From assembly GCA_036268055.1 (NCBI GenBank), contig DATAUW010000010.1, positions 1 to 64,000 of the forward strand: a DNA stretch of 64,000 bases. The letters are read 5' to 3'. This stretch comes from Verrucomicrobiia bacterium (lineage in GTDB: Bacteria; Verrucomicrobiota; Verrucomicrobiia; Limisphaerales; Pedosphaeraceae). The notes below the pieces were generated by a model. The model was given only the letters and a program-made list of their open reading frames with translations, was not told the DNA's origin and did no database searches. Positions 32,009 to 41,139 of the stretch are shown here, piece by piece (positions within the stretch are counted from its first letter, which is position 1; the number at the start of each line of letters is the position of its first letter). Position numbers and translations under genes: made by a program.

Positions 32009-33709
32009 ATGGCTGATCCTATTTCCAATCCGCTGCTCGAACTGGTCCGCGAAAAGGGACTGGTTGACGACTTGCAGTACGAGGAAGTGTCGGAAGAGAT
32101 GCAGCGCAGCGCGAAGTCGCCCATCCAGATTCTCCAAGACTTCGGCATTCTCGATCTTGATTCCATTTTGCAGATGGTGGCTGAATATCTCGGCACTGAA
32201 GTCGTGACCTTGCGCGACCGCGAATTCCCGCCGGAATTGCTCGCGGCGATCCCCGGCAACACCGCGCGGATGTACGGCTGCCTGCCAGTCGAGTTAAACG
32301 GCAATTCGCTTCAAGTCGCTTTTGTTGATCCGCTGAACCCCGAGCGCGCTTCCGAACTCGGCTTCGTCATCCGCAAGGAAATCGTGCCGGTGGTCGCCGA
32401 ACCTTCGCAAGTGGAGAAAGCCATCGAAAGGCTTTACGGCGCCGAGACCGAGAGCGTATCCGACATGTTAAAGGAACTCGGCAGCGACAAGGAGATCGCT
32501 GAGGAAGCCAAGCAGGCGGGCAGTGACTCCTCCATCCTGATTGATATCGCGAATGAAGTGCCCATCGTGCGCTTCGTGAATCTGATTTTGTTCCAGGCCG
32601 TGCAGGACCGCGCGAGCGATATTCACTTCGAGCCGTTTGAAGATGAGTTCAAGATTCGTTATCGCGTGGACGGCGCGCTTTACGAAATGGCCCCGCCGCC
32701 CAAGCATCTCGCGCTGCCCGTCGTGTCCCGCATCAAGGTCATGGCGAACCTGAATATCTCCGAGCGCCGCGTGCCGCAGGACGGCCGCATCAGTTTGACC
32801 ATGGGCAACAAGGGCATTGATCTGCGTGTTTCCACTCTCCCGACACAGTTTGGCGAATCGGTCGTGTTACGCGTGCTGGATCGTTCGGCGGTGAACCTGG
32901 AAATCGAATCGCTCGGCTTTCCGAAATACCTGCACGAATACGTTACTGAGGTCATCCAGCGGCCCAACGGTATTTTCATCGTGACCGGCCCGACCGGTTG
33001 CGGCAAGACCACCACGCTTTATTCCTGCCTGCGCCGGGTCAATACGATTGACTCCAAATTGCTCACCGCCGAAGACCCGGTTGAGTATGACATCGAGGGC
33101 ATCATGCAGGTCGCCATCAATGAAGGCGCCGGCATGACGTTCAGCAAGGCGCTGCGGTCGTTCCTGCGCCAGGACCCGGACGTGATCATGGTCGGGGAAA
33201 TGCGCGATTTGGAAACGGCACAAATCGCGATCCAGGCATCGCTGACGGGTCACTTGGTCATGAGCACGCTGCATACAAACGATGCCCCCGGGGCCGTCAC
33301 CCGTCTGGTGGATATGGGCGTGGAACCGTTTTTGATTTCCTCCACGCTCATGGGTGTGCTCGCGCAACGCCTCATCCGTACCACTTGCAAAAAATGCCGC
33401 ACGCCGTTCGAGCCAACCGAGAGCCAGCTTTCGCTGCTCAATCTTTCACCGCATGACATCGGCGACAAAGTGTTTTACTACGGGCGCGGCTGCTCGGTTT
33501 GCAATGACACTGGCTACAAGGGCCGCCGCGGAATTTTTGAATTGCTGAATTTGAATGACGTGATCCGCAATTTGATCAATGAACGCGCGCCCACCGTCGT
33601 GCTGCGGCAAAAGGCGGTCGAGTTGGGAATGATTACCTTGCGCGAGGATGGTCTGCGTGCTATTTTTGACGGAGATACAACCATCGAAGAAGTGGTGAAA
33701 TACACTTAG
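32009..33709 (+). CDS. pilB: PilB/GspE-type assembly ATPase (second copy)
   Basis: 566-residue paralogue of the ATPase at 29088. The N-terminal MshEN-like domain starts [19 protein letters not shown]. Walker A is [13 protein letters not shown]. The canonical Asp box [17 protein letters not shown] is intact, and the zinc module is CKKC...CSVC. Two assembly ATPases with one platform protein suggests division of labour between two pilus types, or an ancient duplication. The gene is flanked by pilT (2 bases) and pilC (20 bases). Since this copy has the standard catalytic motifs and sits next to pilC, it is the better candidate for the main extension motor. Confidence 0.93.
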   Translation: MADPISNPLLELVREKGLVDDLQYEEVSEEMQRSAKSPIQILQDFGILDLDSILQMVAEYLGTEVVTLRDREFPPELLAAIPGNTARMYGCLPVELNGNSLQVAFVDPLNPERASELGFVIRKEIVPVVAEPSQVEKAIERLYGAETESVSDMLKELGSDKEIAEEAKQAGSDSSILIDIANEVPIVRFVNLILFQAVQDRASDIHFEPFEDEFKIRYRVDGALYEMAPPPKHLALPVVSRIKVMANLNISERRVPQDGRISLTMGNKGIDLRVSTLPTQFGESVVLRVLDRSAVNLEIESLGFPKYLHEYVTEVIQRPNGIFIVTGPTGCGKTTTLYSCLRRVNTIDSKLLTAEDPVEYDIEGIMQVAINEGAGMTFSKALRSFLRQDPDVIMVGEMRDLETAQIAIQASLTGHLVMSTLHTNDAPGAVTRLVDMGVEPFLISSTLMGVLAQRLIRTTCKKCRTPFEPTESQLSLLNLSPHDIGDKVFYYGRGCSVCNDTGYKGRRGIFELLNLNDVIRNLINERAPTVVLRQKAVELGMITLREDGLRAIFDGDTTIEEVVKYT

Positions 33710-33729
33710 TCACAAAGCCGGGATTCGTT

Positions 33730-35049
33730 ATGCCTAAATACAGTTACGTCGCCATGGATTCACGGGGCAAGGAGACCAAGGGAACCCTGGAAGTCGCCAA
33801 TCAAAACGAGGCCATTTCACGCGTGAAGGAAATGGGTTTTTTCCCCACCAAAATCGTCGAAGCCGACAAGGAAAAAGTTGATAAGAAAGCCGCCGGTAAA
33901 GGCAAGCCCGCTGCGAAGCCCGGGGTCAAGGGCAAGAAAAAGGGGATGGACATCAACATCAAGATCCCCTTCCTTAGCGGCCGTGTTAAGTCCAAAGTCC
34001 TCACTACTTTCACCCGCCAGCTTGCGACGCTGGTGGACGCCGGTCTGCCGTTGTTGCGCGGCTTGCGCGTTTTGGAAAAGCAGGAAAAGAACGTCGTGCT
34101 GAAGGGGATCATCGCGCAACTCGCGGCTTCCATTGAAGGCGGCAGTACCTTCTCCGAAGGTTTGGCGCAGCATCCCAAGGTTTTCAATCGCCTTTACATC
34201 AACATGGTGAAGGCCGGTGAGTTGGGCGGCGTGCTGGAAGTCGTACTCAATCGTCTTTCCGAGTTCATGGAAAAGGCGCAGAAGATCAAAGGAAAAGTCA
34301 TCGCCGCCATGTTTTATCCGGTGGCCGTGCTCATCGTCGCGGTCATCATCATGGCCGTGCTGATGGTGTATGTCATCCCGCAATTCAAGAGCGTGTTTGA
34401 GGGCATGTTGAACGGCCAGCAGTTGCCGGCCTTCACCCGTTTTGTCCTGGCAATTTCCGATACCATCAAAGACCACTTCCTTTATACCATCGCGCTCCTG
34501 GTGGTGGTGGTCATCTTATTTATGGTTTCCATCCGCACGAAGCTTGGCCGGCGCATCTTTGACAAGGTGAAACTGAAGATGCCCGTGTTCGGCCCGGTGA
34601 TTAGCAAGGTCGCCATCTCGCGTTTCACGCGCACGCTCGGCACGCTCGTGAGTAGTGGTGTGCCGATTTTGCAGGCGCTGACCATCGTCAAGGAAACTTC
34701 CGGCAATGTCATCGTCGGCGCGGCGGTCGGCGCGGTGCATGAAAGCGTCAAGGAAGGCGAAACCATCACGGCGCCCTTGGAAGCTTCCAACGTATTTCCC
34801 CCGATGGTGATCAGTATGGTGGACGTCGGCGAGCAGACGGGCGCCTTGCCGGAAATGTTGCTGAAGATCGCGGATAATTACGACGAAGAAGTGGATAATG
34901 CCGTCGCGGCCATGACCTCACTCCTGGAACCGATCATGATCGTGTTCCTGGCCATAGTTGTCGGTAGTATCGTTATCGCGATGTTCCTGCCACTGATCGC
35001 CCTCATGAATGGTGTGGATGCCGTCGGTCCGAAGGGCGACAAGGATTAA
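33730..35049 (+). CDS. pilC: Type IV pilus/type II secretion platform protein PilC/GspF
   Basis: 439-residue inner-membrane platform protein. It starts MPKYSYVAMDSRGKETKGTL as PilC/GspF does. It has a lysine-rich linker (KKAAGKGKPAAKPGVKGKKK) longer than I would expect, then two T2SF domains, each with FTRQLATLVDAGLPLLRGL-type and RFTRTLGTLVSSGVPILQAL-type starts. Three transmembrane helices are seen. It forms the membrane base on which the PilB/PilT ATPases act. It closes the operon and is followed by a terminator 18 bases downstream. Confidence 0.95.
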   Translation: MPKYSYVAMDSRGKETKGTLEVANQNEAISRVKEMGFFPTKIVEADKEKVDKKAAGKGKPAAKPGVKGKKKGMDINIKIPFLSGRVKSKVLTTFTRQLATLVDAGLPLLRGLRVLEKQEKNVVLKGIIAQLAASIEGGSTFSEGLAQHPKVFNRLYINMVKAGELGGVLEVVLNRLSEFMEKAQKIKGKVIAAMFYPVAVLIVAVIIMAVLMVYVIPQFKSVFEGMLNGQQLPAFTRFVLAISDTIKDHFLYTIALLVVVVILFMVSIRTKLGRRIFDKVKLKMPVFGPVISKVAISRFTRTLGTLVSSGVPILQALTIVKETSGNVIVGAAVGAVHESVKEGETITAPLEASNVFPPMVISMVDVGEQTGALPEMLLKIADNYDEEVDNAVAAMTSLLEPIMIVFLAIVVGSIVIAMFLPLIALMNGVDAVGPKGDKD

Positions 35050-35067
35050 GTTAGGTTTGGAATTTTC

Positions 35068-35102
35068 AAGGCGCGTCTGAGGAAATCAGGCGCGCCTTTT
35101 TT
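35068..35102 (+). terminator. Rho-independent terminator of the pilus operon
   Basis: AAGGCGCGTCTGA-ggaaa-TCAGGCGCGCCTT forms a 13-bp stem with one G-U pair, followed by a run of T. It lies directly after the pilC stop. Confidence 0.93.
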
Positions 35103-35179
35103 GGTTTTGAATCTCTTTGGATCACATTTTTTATTCCGTTTGCCTGGTTTAGAGTGAAGCAAAGATACCGATACTTTCC

Positions 35180-35223
35180 TTGCTGGATCGGCAGGAAATA
35201 TGATATGTTAGCAGTCAACTGCT
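35180..35223 (+). promoter_or_regulatory. Promoter and palindromic operator of the first toxin-antitoxin module
   Basis: TTGCTG (35180-35185) and TATGTT (35204-35209) are 18 bases apart. The palindrome AGCAGT-ca-ACTGCT (35210-35223) starts at the next base, and a half-site GGCAGTCA recurs at about 35230. Position and symmetry fit an autoregulatory antitoxin operator about 30 bases before the antitoxin start. Confidence 0.5.
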
Positions 35224-35251
35224 GCAGAAGGCAGTCAGAAAAATCCTATTT

Positions 35252-35512
35252 ATGGAAGTAACCGTCGAGTTGCCGGATGACATTGCCCTGACTCTTGGAA
35301 ACGTCGGCGAAATACCGCGCAAGATGTTGGAAGCATTCGCCGCTGAGGCATATCGGGAGCAACGGCTTTCCCGGCATCAGTTAAGTCGGCTTTTGGGACA
35401 AGACTACTGGCAGACAGAAGAATTTCTTACCCGTCACGAAGCGAAACGTCCGTTTACGCTTGCAGATTTGCAAGTTGACCGCGATTCACTCGCATCACTT
35501 CCGGAGAAATGA
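35252..35512 (+). CDS. UPF0175-family antitoxin
   Basis: 86-residue small protein. VTVELPDDIALTLGNVGEIP followed by EAYREQRLSRHQLSRLLG is the UPF0175 pattern: a short N-terminal strand then a helix-turn-helix-like part. The family is paired with PIN-domain toxins (DUF3368). The stop overlaps the ATG of the PIN gene (ATGA), as in an antitoxin-toxin operon. It should bind the palindrome upstream and repress its own operon. It remains intact although the partner toxin is frameshifted. Confidence 0.88.
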   Translation: MEVTVELPDDIALTLGNVGEIPRKMLEAFAAEAYREQRLSRHQLSRLLGQDYWQTEEFLTRHEAKRPFTLADLQVDRDSLASLPEK

Positions 35513-35993
35513 TTCTCGTCGTCGCAGATACCGGTCCTATCTGTTACTTGATTCTCATTGAAGCCATTGAATTTCTTCCCCGACTCTATGACCGTGTCAT
35601 CATACCGAGCGCCGTGTTCGCAGAATTGACTCATCCCAAGGCCCCATTGGCAGTCAAAAACTGGGCTGACGCATTGCCTTCATGGGCCGAGGTTCGAACC
35701 GCCGCCCACGCCGAATTGGACCACCTCCTTGATCCGGCGAAGCCGAGGCAATCATTCTGGCGGAGCAACTTCAGGCGGCTTCGCTTTTGTTGGATGAAAT
35801 GGAAGCCCGGCGGGAGGCGCTGCGGCGTGGCTTGCCGGTCGCTGGAACTATTGGCGTATTGGAAAAAGCGGCCGAACGGAATCTCGTCAGCCTTCCAGAA
35901 GCATTTTCACGGCTTGCTCACACTAATTTTCATATCGCTCCCGAAGTTCTCCAACAAGCTTTACAGCGGGCCGCCGCAAAACAGAGGAGGTAA
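35509..35993 (+). pseudogene. PIN-domain (DUF3368/VapC-like) toxin, frameshifted
   Basis: The first frame reads VVADTGPICYLILIEAIEFL, PRLYDRVIIPSAVFAELTHP and on to HLLDP, a normal DUF3368 PIN ribonuclease with its first catalytic Asp. After about base 35736 this frame becomes unrelated and runs on. One base further the expected continuation appears: GEAEAIILAEQLQAASLLLD, EMEARREALRRGLPVAGTIG, VLEKAAERNLV, ending at the stop 35991-35993. A missing G in GATCCGGCGAAG (GATCCGGGCGAAG expected) explains it. The toxin is thus split by a 1-base deletion unless this is a sequencing error or a programmed shift. Confidence 0.9.
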
Positions 35994-36060
35994 TAGGACT
36001 TTCGGCACATCCCACATTACACCCGGCCAAACAAAATCTTGCACTAATCCACTTTTCCAT

Positions 36061-36102
36061 TTGACAAGCGTCATTCTCACGCGTAAATACATTGTAATTA
36101 CA
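36061..36102 (+). promoter_or_regulatory. Promoter and operator of the BrnT/BrnA-like module
   Basis: A perfect TTGACA (36061-36066) and TAAATA (36084-36089) are 17 bases apart. The palindrome TGTAATTACA (36093-36102) follows immediately, inside the repeated word ACATTGTAATTACATTGT. A ribbon-helix-helix antitoxin such as the product of 36445 typically binds such a site. Confidence 0.5.
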
Positions 36103-36152
36103 TTGTGTGGGCGACTAAACCCGAGGAATTTTAGATAATTGATTTTTTGTTT

Positions 36153-36440
36153 ATGGAATTTGACTGGAACAATCCACCGTTCAAGGCCGATGGCTCTCCG
36201 ACCAGTCAGGAGATTGAGGAATCGTTTGAAGATCCCTTTGCCATCAAGTTACTGCCCGATTCGCCCCGGTTTTCCGTCCAGGCGCGGTTTTTCAATTTGG
36301 GAATGTCCGCTGGCGGCAATGCCGTGTTCAGTGTTTATCGAACGAATGGCAAGCACGTTCGCGTCATCCATGCTCGGGGCATGGAGCCGGAGGAGCGTTT
36401 TTTTTATCAACGGAAACTGAACCAGACTTTGGCGCATTAA
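36153..36440 (+). CDS. brnT: BrnT-like type II toxin
   Basis: 95-residue basic protein. The early EFDWNN-type start and FEDPFAIKL segment are followed by RFFNLGMSAGGNAVFSVYR and HVRVIHARGMEPEERFFYQ. The latter is the strand-rich core and R-x-I-x-AR-x-M-x3-E ending of BrnT ribonucleases (RelE/ParE-like fold). It precedes a CopG/BrnA-like antitoxin by 4 bases, the usual toxin-first order of brnTA. ATG 36153 is chosen over a TTG two codons upstream. It would arrest translation when free of its antitoxin; the activity is inferred from the family. Confidence 0.8.
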   Translation: MEFDWNNPPFKADGSPTSQEIEESFEDPFAIKLLPDSPRFSVQARFFNLGMSAGGNAVFSVYRTNGKHVRVIHARGMEPEERFFYQRKLNQTLAH

Positions 36441-36444
36441 ACCA

Positions 36445-36771
36445 ATGGCATCGCAAATCCAAGTCGCGGGCGGAGTGGTGGCCAAGCCATCCAGCATCAA
36501 TTCCTTTTCCAACTGGGAAGAAGTGCCTATTTTCGACAGCGAGGTTGCCGAGGCGGATTTCTGGGCGGAAAATCGGCCGGACATGCGCCTGATGGAATCG
36601 GCGGTGGCGGGGAGCGGCGAGGCTTCCGAATCCGTCACCATCACTTTGCGGATTGACCCGCGCATGCTCGCGCGCATCAAACGCCTCGCCCGCTCGCGCT
36701 ATCTCAATTACCAGAGCATGATGAAGCAATGGCTCAGTGAACGCATGGAAAACGAACTCCGCGAACGATAA
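36445..36771 (+). CDS. brnA: BrnA/CopG-like ribbon-helix-helix antitoxin
   Basis: 108-residue antitoxin. EVPIFDSEVAEADFWAENRP is the CopG-antitoxin N-terminal motif, and VTITLRIDPRMLARIKRLAR followed by YLNYQSMMKQWLSERM is the ribbon-helix-helix DNA-binding and dimerisation part. It should neutralise the upstream BrnT-like toxin and repress the operon through the TGTAATTACA palindrome. The next gene, a pseudopilin, begins 11 bases later, so read-through into the pseudopilin cluster is possible. Confidence 0.85.
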   Translation: MASQIQVAGGVVAKPSSINSFSNWEEVPIFDSEVAEADFWAENRPDMRLMESAVAGSGEASESVTITLRIDPRMLARIKRLARSRYLNYQSMMKQWLSERMENELRER

Positions 36772-36781
36772 ATTTAAAAGC

Positions 36782-37480
36782 ATGAATCCTTTTTCAAATC
36801 GCCGCCCACCCGATCACCACCGTTCCCGTGCTGCGTTCACGCTGGTGGAATTGCTGGTGGTCATTGCGATCATCGGCATCCTGGCGGCGCTCATCATTGG
36901 CGGCGCAGGCATCGCTTCCATCAAGGCCCGCACCTATCGCGTGCAAGCCGAGCGCGATGCCCTCATCACCGCCATCGAGCAATACAAAGCCCATCAGGGA
37001 TATTATCCGCCGGATAACACCAACAACCCCGCCATCAACGCGCTCTACTACGAATTGACCGGCACGCTCACCACCAACAACAACGCTCTCTTTAAAGCCG
37101 TTACTGGAGAGCAACTCGCTTCGGGAACCGTCCAGACTGTCTTCGGCATGCAAGGGTTTATGAACGCCTCCGCTGATCCCACCGAGCCGCCAAAAAACTT
37201 TTTCGGCGCCATCGGCAAGGGCGCGCGCACCGCTTCTTTTTATGTCAGTGGAAATGCGGGGCCGACCTTTACGCTATTTGGAATCAGTGTACCTCCGGGG
37301 TTGCCGGCAGGCTTTCCCTACGTGCTAGCCAGCGGCGGCGTGCCTTCCCTTTGGCATTACGTGTCCAGCAATCCCACCAACAACCCCAGCGAATTCGACC
37401 TCTGGATGGATGTCGCGTGGGCCGGCAAGACCAACCGCATCAGCAACTGGAGCAAAGACCCGCAAGTCGTCACCCATTAA
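36782..37480 (+). CDS. Type II secretion/type IV pilin-like pseudopilin (GspG-like)
   Basis: 232-residue prepilin-like protein. A short basic leader is followed by the cleavage/methylation motif AFTLVELLVVIAIIGILAAL, with Glu at +5 after the predicted cleavage. A GspG-like helix (AERDALITAIEQYKAHQGYY) is followed by a PPDNT segment. The rest is an Asn/Gly-rich globular part ending NRISNWSKDPQVVTH. No separate prepilin peptidase is in the window. It lies between the toxin-antitoxin modules and a second pseudopilin, and probably builds a pseudopilus with the PilB/PilC proteins encoded upstream. Confidence 0.9.
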   Translation: MNPFSNRRPPDHHRSRAAFTLVELLVVIAIIGILAALIIGGAGIASIKARTYRVQAERDALITAIEQYKAHQGYYPPDNTNNPAINALYYELTGTLTTNNNALFKAVTGEQLASGTVQTVFGMQGFMNASADPTEPPKNFFGAIGKGARTASFYVSGNAGPTFTLFGISVPPGLPAGFPYVLASGGVPSLWHYVSSNPTNNPSEFDLWMDVAWAGKTNRISNWSKDPQVVTH

Positions 37481-37717
37481 CCGCACGGCACTCATACCAT
37501 TATGATACTCCCATTTAAAGCCACCCAATCATTGCCCGTCCGCTGGTCCGACCGCGCGTGGACGCCTCGCATCTCCAACCCTCGCCGCCTCGCCGGCGCG
37601 ACCCAAAATATTTCCCTCTCCCTCGCAAACAGCGCCTCGGAAAGTTCCGCCAACCTGCGCCGCCCAAATTTTCATTCCGCACTCCGCCCCTCGCACCCCG
37701 CCTTCAAAATCACCCCT

Positions 37718-38572
37718 ATGATCAAGCTCGTTCCCCGTTCTCCGCGCCACAATCGCGCGCAATCGCGCGCATTCACCCTCATCGAACTGCTCGTCGTCAT
37801 CGCCATCATCGCGATCCTGGCCGGGCTCATTCTCCCGGCGATCAGCGCCGCCAAGGCCCGGGCCAAAGTCGCCCAGGCCAAGACCGAAATCTCCGGCATC
37901 GTCTCCGCCATCAATCAATACGAGGTAACCTACAGCCGCTTGCCGACCTCGACCCCAGCCAGCGTAGCCGCCACTCAAGCTGGAGCGGCCTCCCCGATAA
38001 CCGGCGATTTTACTTTCGGAACACTTTTGAATGGAAGTGCTGTTCAGGGTGGAAAACCGGGCGTCACCCTTCCCAGCATCTCCAGCCAATACATTTCCGG
38101 TTACACCGCGCCCAATTCCGACGTCATGGCCATTCTTATGGACATAACAAATTTTCCCGGCACGACCACGCCCACCGTCAACACCAACCACATCAAGAAT
38201 CCCCAAAAGACTTCCTTCTTGAATGTTAAAATGAATAGCGACAACACCCATGCCGGTCTGGGCAGTGATTTGGTCTATCGCGATCCCTGGGGCAACCCCT
38301 ACATCATCACCCTCGACTTGAATTACGACAATCAATGCCTCGATGCCCTCTATTGCAAGGCGGATGTTTCTTCCACCGGCACCGGTACGCTTGGCTTCAA
38401 TGGAACCGTCAACCAGACCGACGGCGGCAGCGGCGACCATTACACCGTAAACGCCACTTCAATGGTCTGGTCCATGGGCCCCGATGGCTTGGCGGGCAAT
38501 AAGGATAATATGGGTATCCCCATCAAAGCCAACGCCGGCGTCAACAAAGACAACGTCCTCAGTTGGCAATAA
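37718..38572 (+). CDS. Pseudopilin (GspG-like)
   Basis: 284-residue prepilin-like protein. The basic leader MIKLVPRSPRHNRAQSR is followed by AFTLIELLVVIAIIAILAGL, the methylation motif. The helix AKARAKVAQAKTEISGIVSA leads into QYEVTYSRLP, as in GspG. The C-terminal region has DPWGNPYIITLDLNYDNQ, the calcium-loop-like DPWG-x-PY motif of major pseudopilins. An in-frame ATG at 37502 would add 72 low-complexity residues before the leader and is rejected. About 235 bases of non-coding sequence precede it. It directly precedes the Verru_Chthon cassette (13-base gap). Confidence 0.9.
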   Translation: MIKLVPRSPRHNRAQSRAFTLIELLVVIAIIAILAGLILPAISAAKARAKVAQAKTEISGIVSAINQYEVTYSRLPTSTPASVAATQAGAASPITGDFTFGTLLNGSAVQGGKPGVTLPSISSQYISGYTAPNSDVMAILMDITNFPGTTTPTVNTNHIKNPQKTSFLNVKMNSDNTHAGLGSDLVYRDPWGNPYIITLDLNYDNQCLDALYCKADVSSTGTGTLGFNGTVNQTDGGSGDHYTVNATSMVWSMGPDGLAGNKDNMGIPIKANAGVNKDNVLSWQ

Positions 38573-38585
38573 ATCGAAAGCTCCC

Positions 38586-39386
38586 ATGCACCGCCGTTCG
38601 CCAGAGCCGTTGAATCCGCTTCCCCCGCGCACCGGCGCGCATGCGTGCCAAGCCTTCACCCTCATCGAAATGCTCGTGGTCATCGCGATCATCGGCATCC
38701 TTGCGACCATTGGTCTGCCCGCCATCAAAGGCATGACCAAGTCCAACGCCACCATCGCCGCCAACCGCCAGTTGCTCGACGACTTCACTTACGCCCGCCA
38801 GCGCGCCATCGCCGACCATACCAGCGTTTACGTCGTGTTCGATCCGCCGACCATTCTCAACTTCACGCCGACCAAGCTCACCTCGCAAGCCTCGGCCATG
38901 CACACCTACACCAATCTTTTGGGCGGCCAATACACCACCTACGCGCTCCTCTCCCTGCGTTCCGTCGGCGATCAACCGGGGCAAACCTCGCCCCATTACC
39001 TCACCGCGTGGCGCTCGCTTCCCCAAGGCATATTTATCGCCGCCAGCAAATTTTCCGGCACCACCAATGCCGTGAATTTTTACACCAACGCTTTTCGTTA
39101 CGCGCAATTTCCCTTTCCCACCATAGATACCAATTCCACCCTCACCACCTTTCTGCTGCCCTACGTCGGATTCGATTATCAGGGCCAGTTGATCTCCCAG
39201 GTGGATGAAGCCATACCCCTTTCGCGCGGCAGTATTTTGTATCCGCGCGATGCCGACGGAAATTTTATCAGCAGCGCGCCCGACGTCCTCGAAACGCCGC
39301 CGGGAAATTCCATCACCACCTCCAACGTCATTCACATAGACTGGCTCACCGGCCGGGCTCACATCGAACGCCAGGAAGTCCAGTGA
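38586..39386 (+). CDS. Verru_Chthon cassette protein D-like pseudopilin (GspH-type)
   Basis: 266-residue prepilin-like protein. It has a leader of about 22 residues, then AFTLIEMLVVIAIIGILATI, and a GspH/FimT-like start (NRQLLDDFTYARQRAIADHT) followed by SVYVVFDPP. The order and overlaps of the next three genes match the four-gene tandem cassette named Verru_Chthon after Verrucomicrobium and Chthoniobacter; this would be the D member. It overlaps the next gene by GTGA. The letter is assigned from memory of the family set and should be checked with the TIGRFAM models. Confidence 0.75.
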   Translation: MHRRSPEPLNPLPPRTGAHACQAFTLIEMLVVIAIIGILATIGLPAIKGMTKSNATIAANRQLLDDFTYARQRAIADHTSVYVVFDPPTILNFTPTKLTSQASAMHTYTNLLGGQYTTYALLSLRSVGDQPGQTSPHYLTAWRSLPQGIFIAASKFSGTTNAVNFYTNAFRYAQFPFPTIDTNSTLTTFLLPYVGFDYQGQLISQVDEAIPLSRGSILYPRDADGNFISSAPDVLETPPGNSITTSNVIHIDWLTGRAHIERQEVQ

Positions 39387-40267
39387 AAATACTCCTCCAT
39401 ACATCCCGCCGCGCCCGCCGTGCCTTCACGATGGTCGAGATCGCCATTTGCCTTGCCATCATCGGCTTCGCCCTCGTCGCCATCATCGGCATATTGCCCA
39501 TCGGCATGTCCGTGCAAAAAGACAACCGCGAAGAAACCGTCATCAATTTCGACGCCCAATATCTGCTCAACGCCATCCGCAGCGGCGCGCTCGGGCAGGA
39601 TGAACTGACCAATTACATTATCAGCATCACCAACATTTATACTGATTACAATGCCAACATGATTTTCCAAGGCCGGGGAACAAACTGGTACTCGCAGAGC
39701 GGCGTTGGTGGTTCTTACTATGCGGTTGTTCCCGTGTCACCTGCTACAAAACCTGGAGTCCCGGTCCTGACCAATGGCCTGAACATCATCGGCTTGTTAT
39801 CCACTCCCAAGTGGACGCAGGACTCCAAGGGATTTTTCCGCAGTAATTATGTCCAGGCGGATTTTCGCGCCATCACCGGTTCGCCGATGGACCAGGGCAC
39901 GAGCCAGACCTCCAAAGACTTCGCGTTCACCTATCGCATATTCCCCGAAATCGTTCCCTTCGGTGTCGCGGATGGCTCACTCACGAATTGGAACACCAAT
40001 AATATCACCCTCGCGGACAAGACCGCCCGATTCACGTACGCCACCTACGTCACCAATCTTCAACCTAACCTGAACGAAATCCGCCTGCGCTTCCGCTGGC
40101 CGATTCTGCCCAATGGCCAGACCGGGCCGGGCAATCAGATATTTCGCTCTGTGGTGGGCGGCGCGATTCGTTCCACGAATTTCTACGCGCCCATGTATTA
40201 CTTCCAACCGCAAACCTTCGTCAGCGGACAGTCGGTTTACGCAGGAGGCAAACCTTTTCTCCCATGA
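39383..40267 (+). CDS. Verru_Chthon cassette protein B-like pseudopilin
   Basis: 294-residue prepilin-like protein starting at a GTG that overlaps the previous stop (GTGA). The basic leader (HTSRRARR) is followed by AFTMVEIAICLAIIGFALVA, the methylation motif with Glu at +5. The globular part includes FDAQYLLNAIRSGALGQDEL and a C-terminal EIRLRFRWPILPNGQTGPGN segment, the latter reminiscent of pseudopilins with long variable loops. It overlaps the next gene by ATGA, implying tight co-translation and fixed stoichiometry within the cassette. Confidence 0.75.
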   Translation: MKILLHTSRRARRAFTMVEIAICLAIIGFALVAIIGILPIGMSVQKDNREETVINFDAQYLLNAIRSGALGQDELTNYIISITNIYTDYNANMIFQGRGTNWYSQSGVGGSYYAVVPVSPATKPGVPVLTNGLNIIGLLSTPKWTQDSKGFFRSNYVQADFRAITGSPMDQGTSQTSKDFAFTYRIFPEIVPFGVADGSLTNWNTNNITLADKTARFTYATYVTNLQPNLNEIRLRFRWPILPNGQTGPGNQIFRSVVGGAIRSTNFYAPMYYFQPQTFVSGQSVYAGGKPFLP

Positions 40268-41139
40268 AGCATTTCTGGCATCATTCCGCATCAAGCTTTT
40301 TTCGACGCGCCTTCTCGCTGATCGAAATCATGGTCACCGTGGCGCTCCTCTCGGTCATCATCCTTGGCCTCGTCGCCATGTTTGACCAGACCCGGCGCGC
40401 TTTTACTTCCAGCATCACGCAAGTGGATGTCCTGGAATCCGGACGCGATGCCACCGCTCTCATCGCGCAACAGATGGAACAAATGGCCGCCAGCAGTATT
40501 TCCACCGGCGTGAATTTTTTCGTCGAAACCCCTTCCACCGCGCCGCCCATGACCCAGGCGTTGGTGGATCCATCCGACGTCAGGACGAATATCCTGCAGG
40601 ATGTGTTTTTCCTCACGCGCCTCAACCAAACCTGGACCGGTGTGGGCTATAAGGTATTTAACTCAGGCGGAACCACCGGCGGCAGTCTTGGGACGCTCTA
40701 CCGTTATGCCGGTGTTAATATTCCCGCGACGAACGGTTTTTTGATTGGGCAGCAATGGACGAATTTCAACCTCGGCGCGCCCGGCACGAATTTTACTCGC
40801 ATCGTGGATGGCGTCGTTGATTTTACCATCCGGGCTTATGACACGAACGGAAATTTATATCCGTTCATCACCACGTTTCCCTCAATCTCCACGAATTATT
40901 TGTTTCCCCTGCAAAGCTCATGGTACTACCGGTTCACCAGCAATTCCCTGCCGGCTTATGTCGAAGTAGAGCTTGGCGTCTTGGAAGACCGGACTCTCGC
41001 ACGTTATCAAGCCATTGCCGGCCCCGCGAACATCAATTTAACTGCCGCCAATAATTATCTCGCCGACCACCCCGGCCAGGTTCACGTTTTCCGCCAACGC
41101 ATCCCCATTCGTAACGTCAGTTCCGCTGCCTATCAATGA
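40264..41139 (+). CDS. Verru_Chthon cassette protein C-like pseudopilin (GspJ-type)
   Basis: 291-residue prepilin-like protein. The leader is followed by AFSLIEIMVTVALLSVIILG, then QVDVLESGRDATALIAQQME, a GspJ-like helix. The globular part has YVEVELGVLEDRTLARYQAI and ends HVFRQRIPIRNVSSAAYQ, matching the GspJ pattern of a late strand before the C-terminus. The ATG overlaps the upstream stop, and its own stop overlaps the next start. Confidence 0.78.
   Translation: MKHFWHHSASSFFRRAFSLIEIMVTVALLSVIILGLVAMFDQTRRAFTSSITQVDVLESGRDATALIAQQMEQMAASSISTGVNFFVETPSTAPPMTQALVDPSDVRTNILQDVFFLTRLNQTWTGVGYKVFNSGGTTGGSLGTLYRYAGVNIPATNGFLIGQQWTNFNLGAPGTNFTRIVDGVVDFTIRAYDTNGNLYPFITTFPSISTNYLFPLQSSWYYRFTSNSLPAYVEVELGVLEDRTLARYQAIAGPANINLTAANNYLADHPGQVHVFRQRIPIRNVSSAAYQ

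Noticed and set aside
37502-37717. 72-residue N-terminal extension of the second GspG-like pseudopilin
   Set aside because: Arg/Ser/Pro-rich, non-conserved, and would place the prepilin cleavage motif far from the N-terminus.
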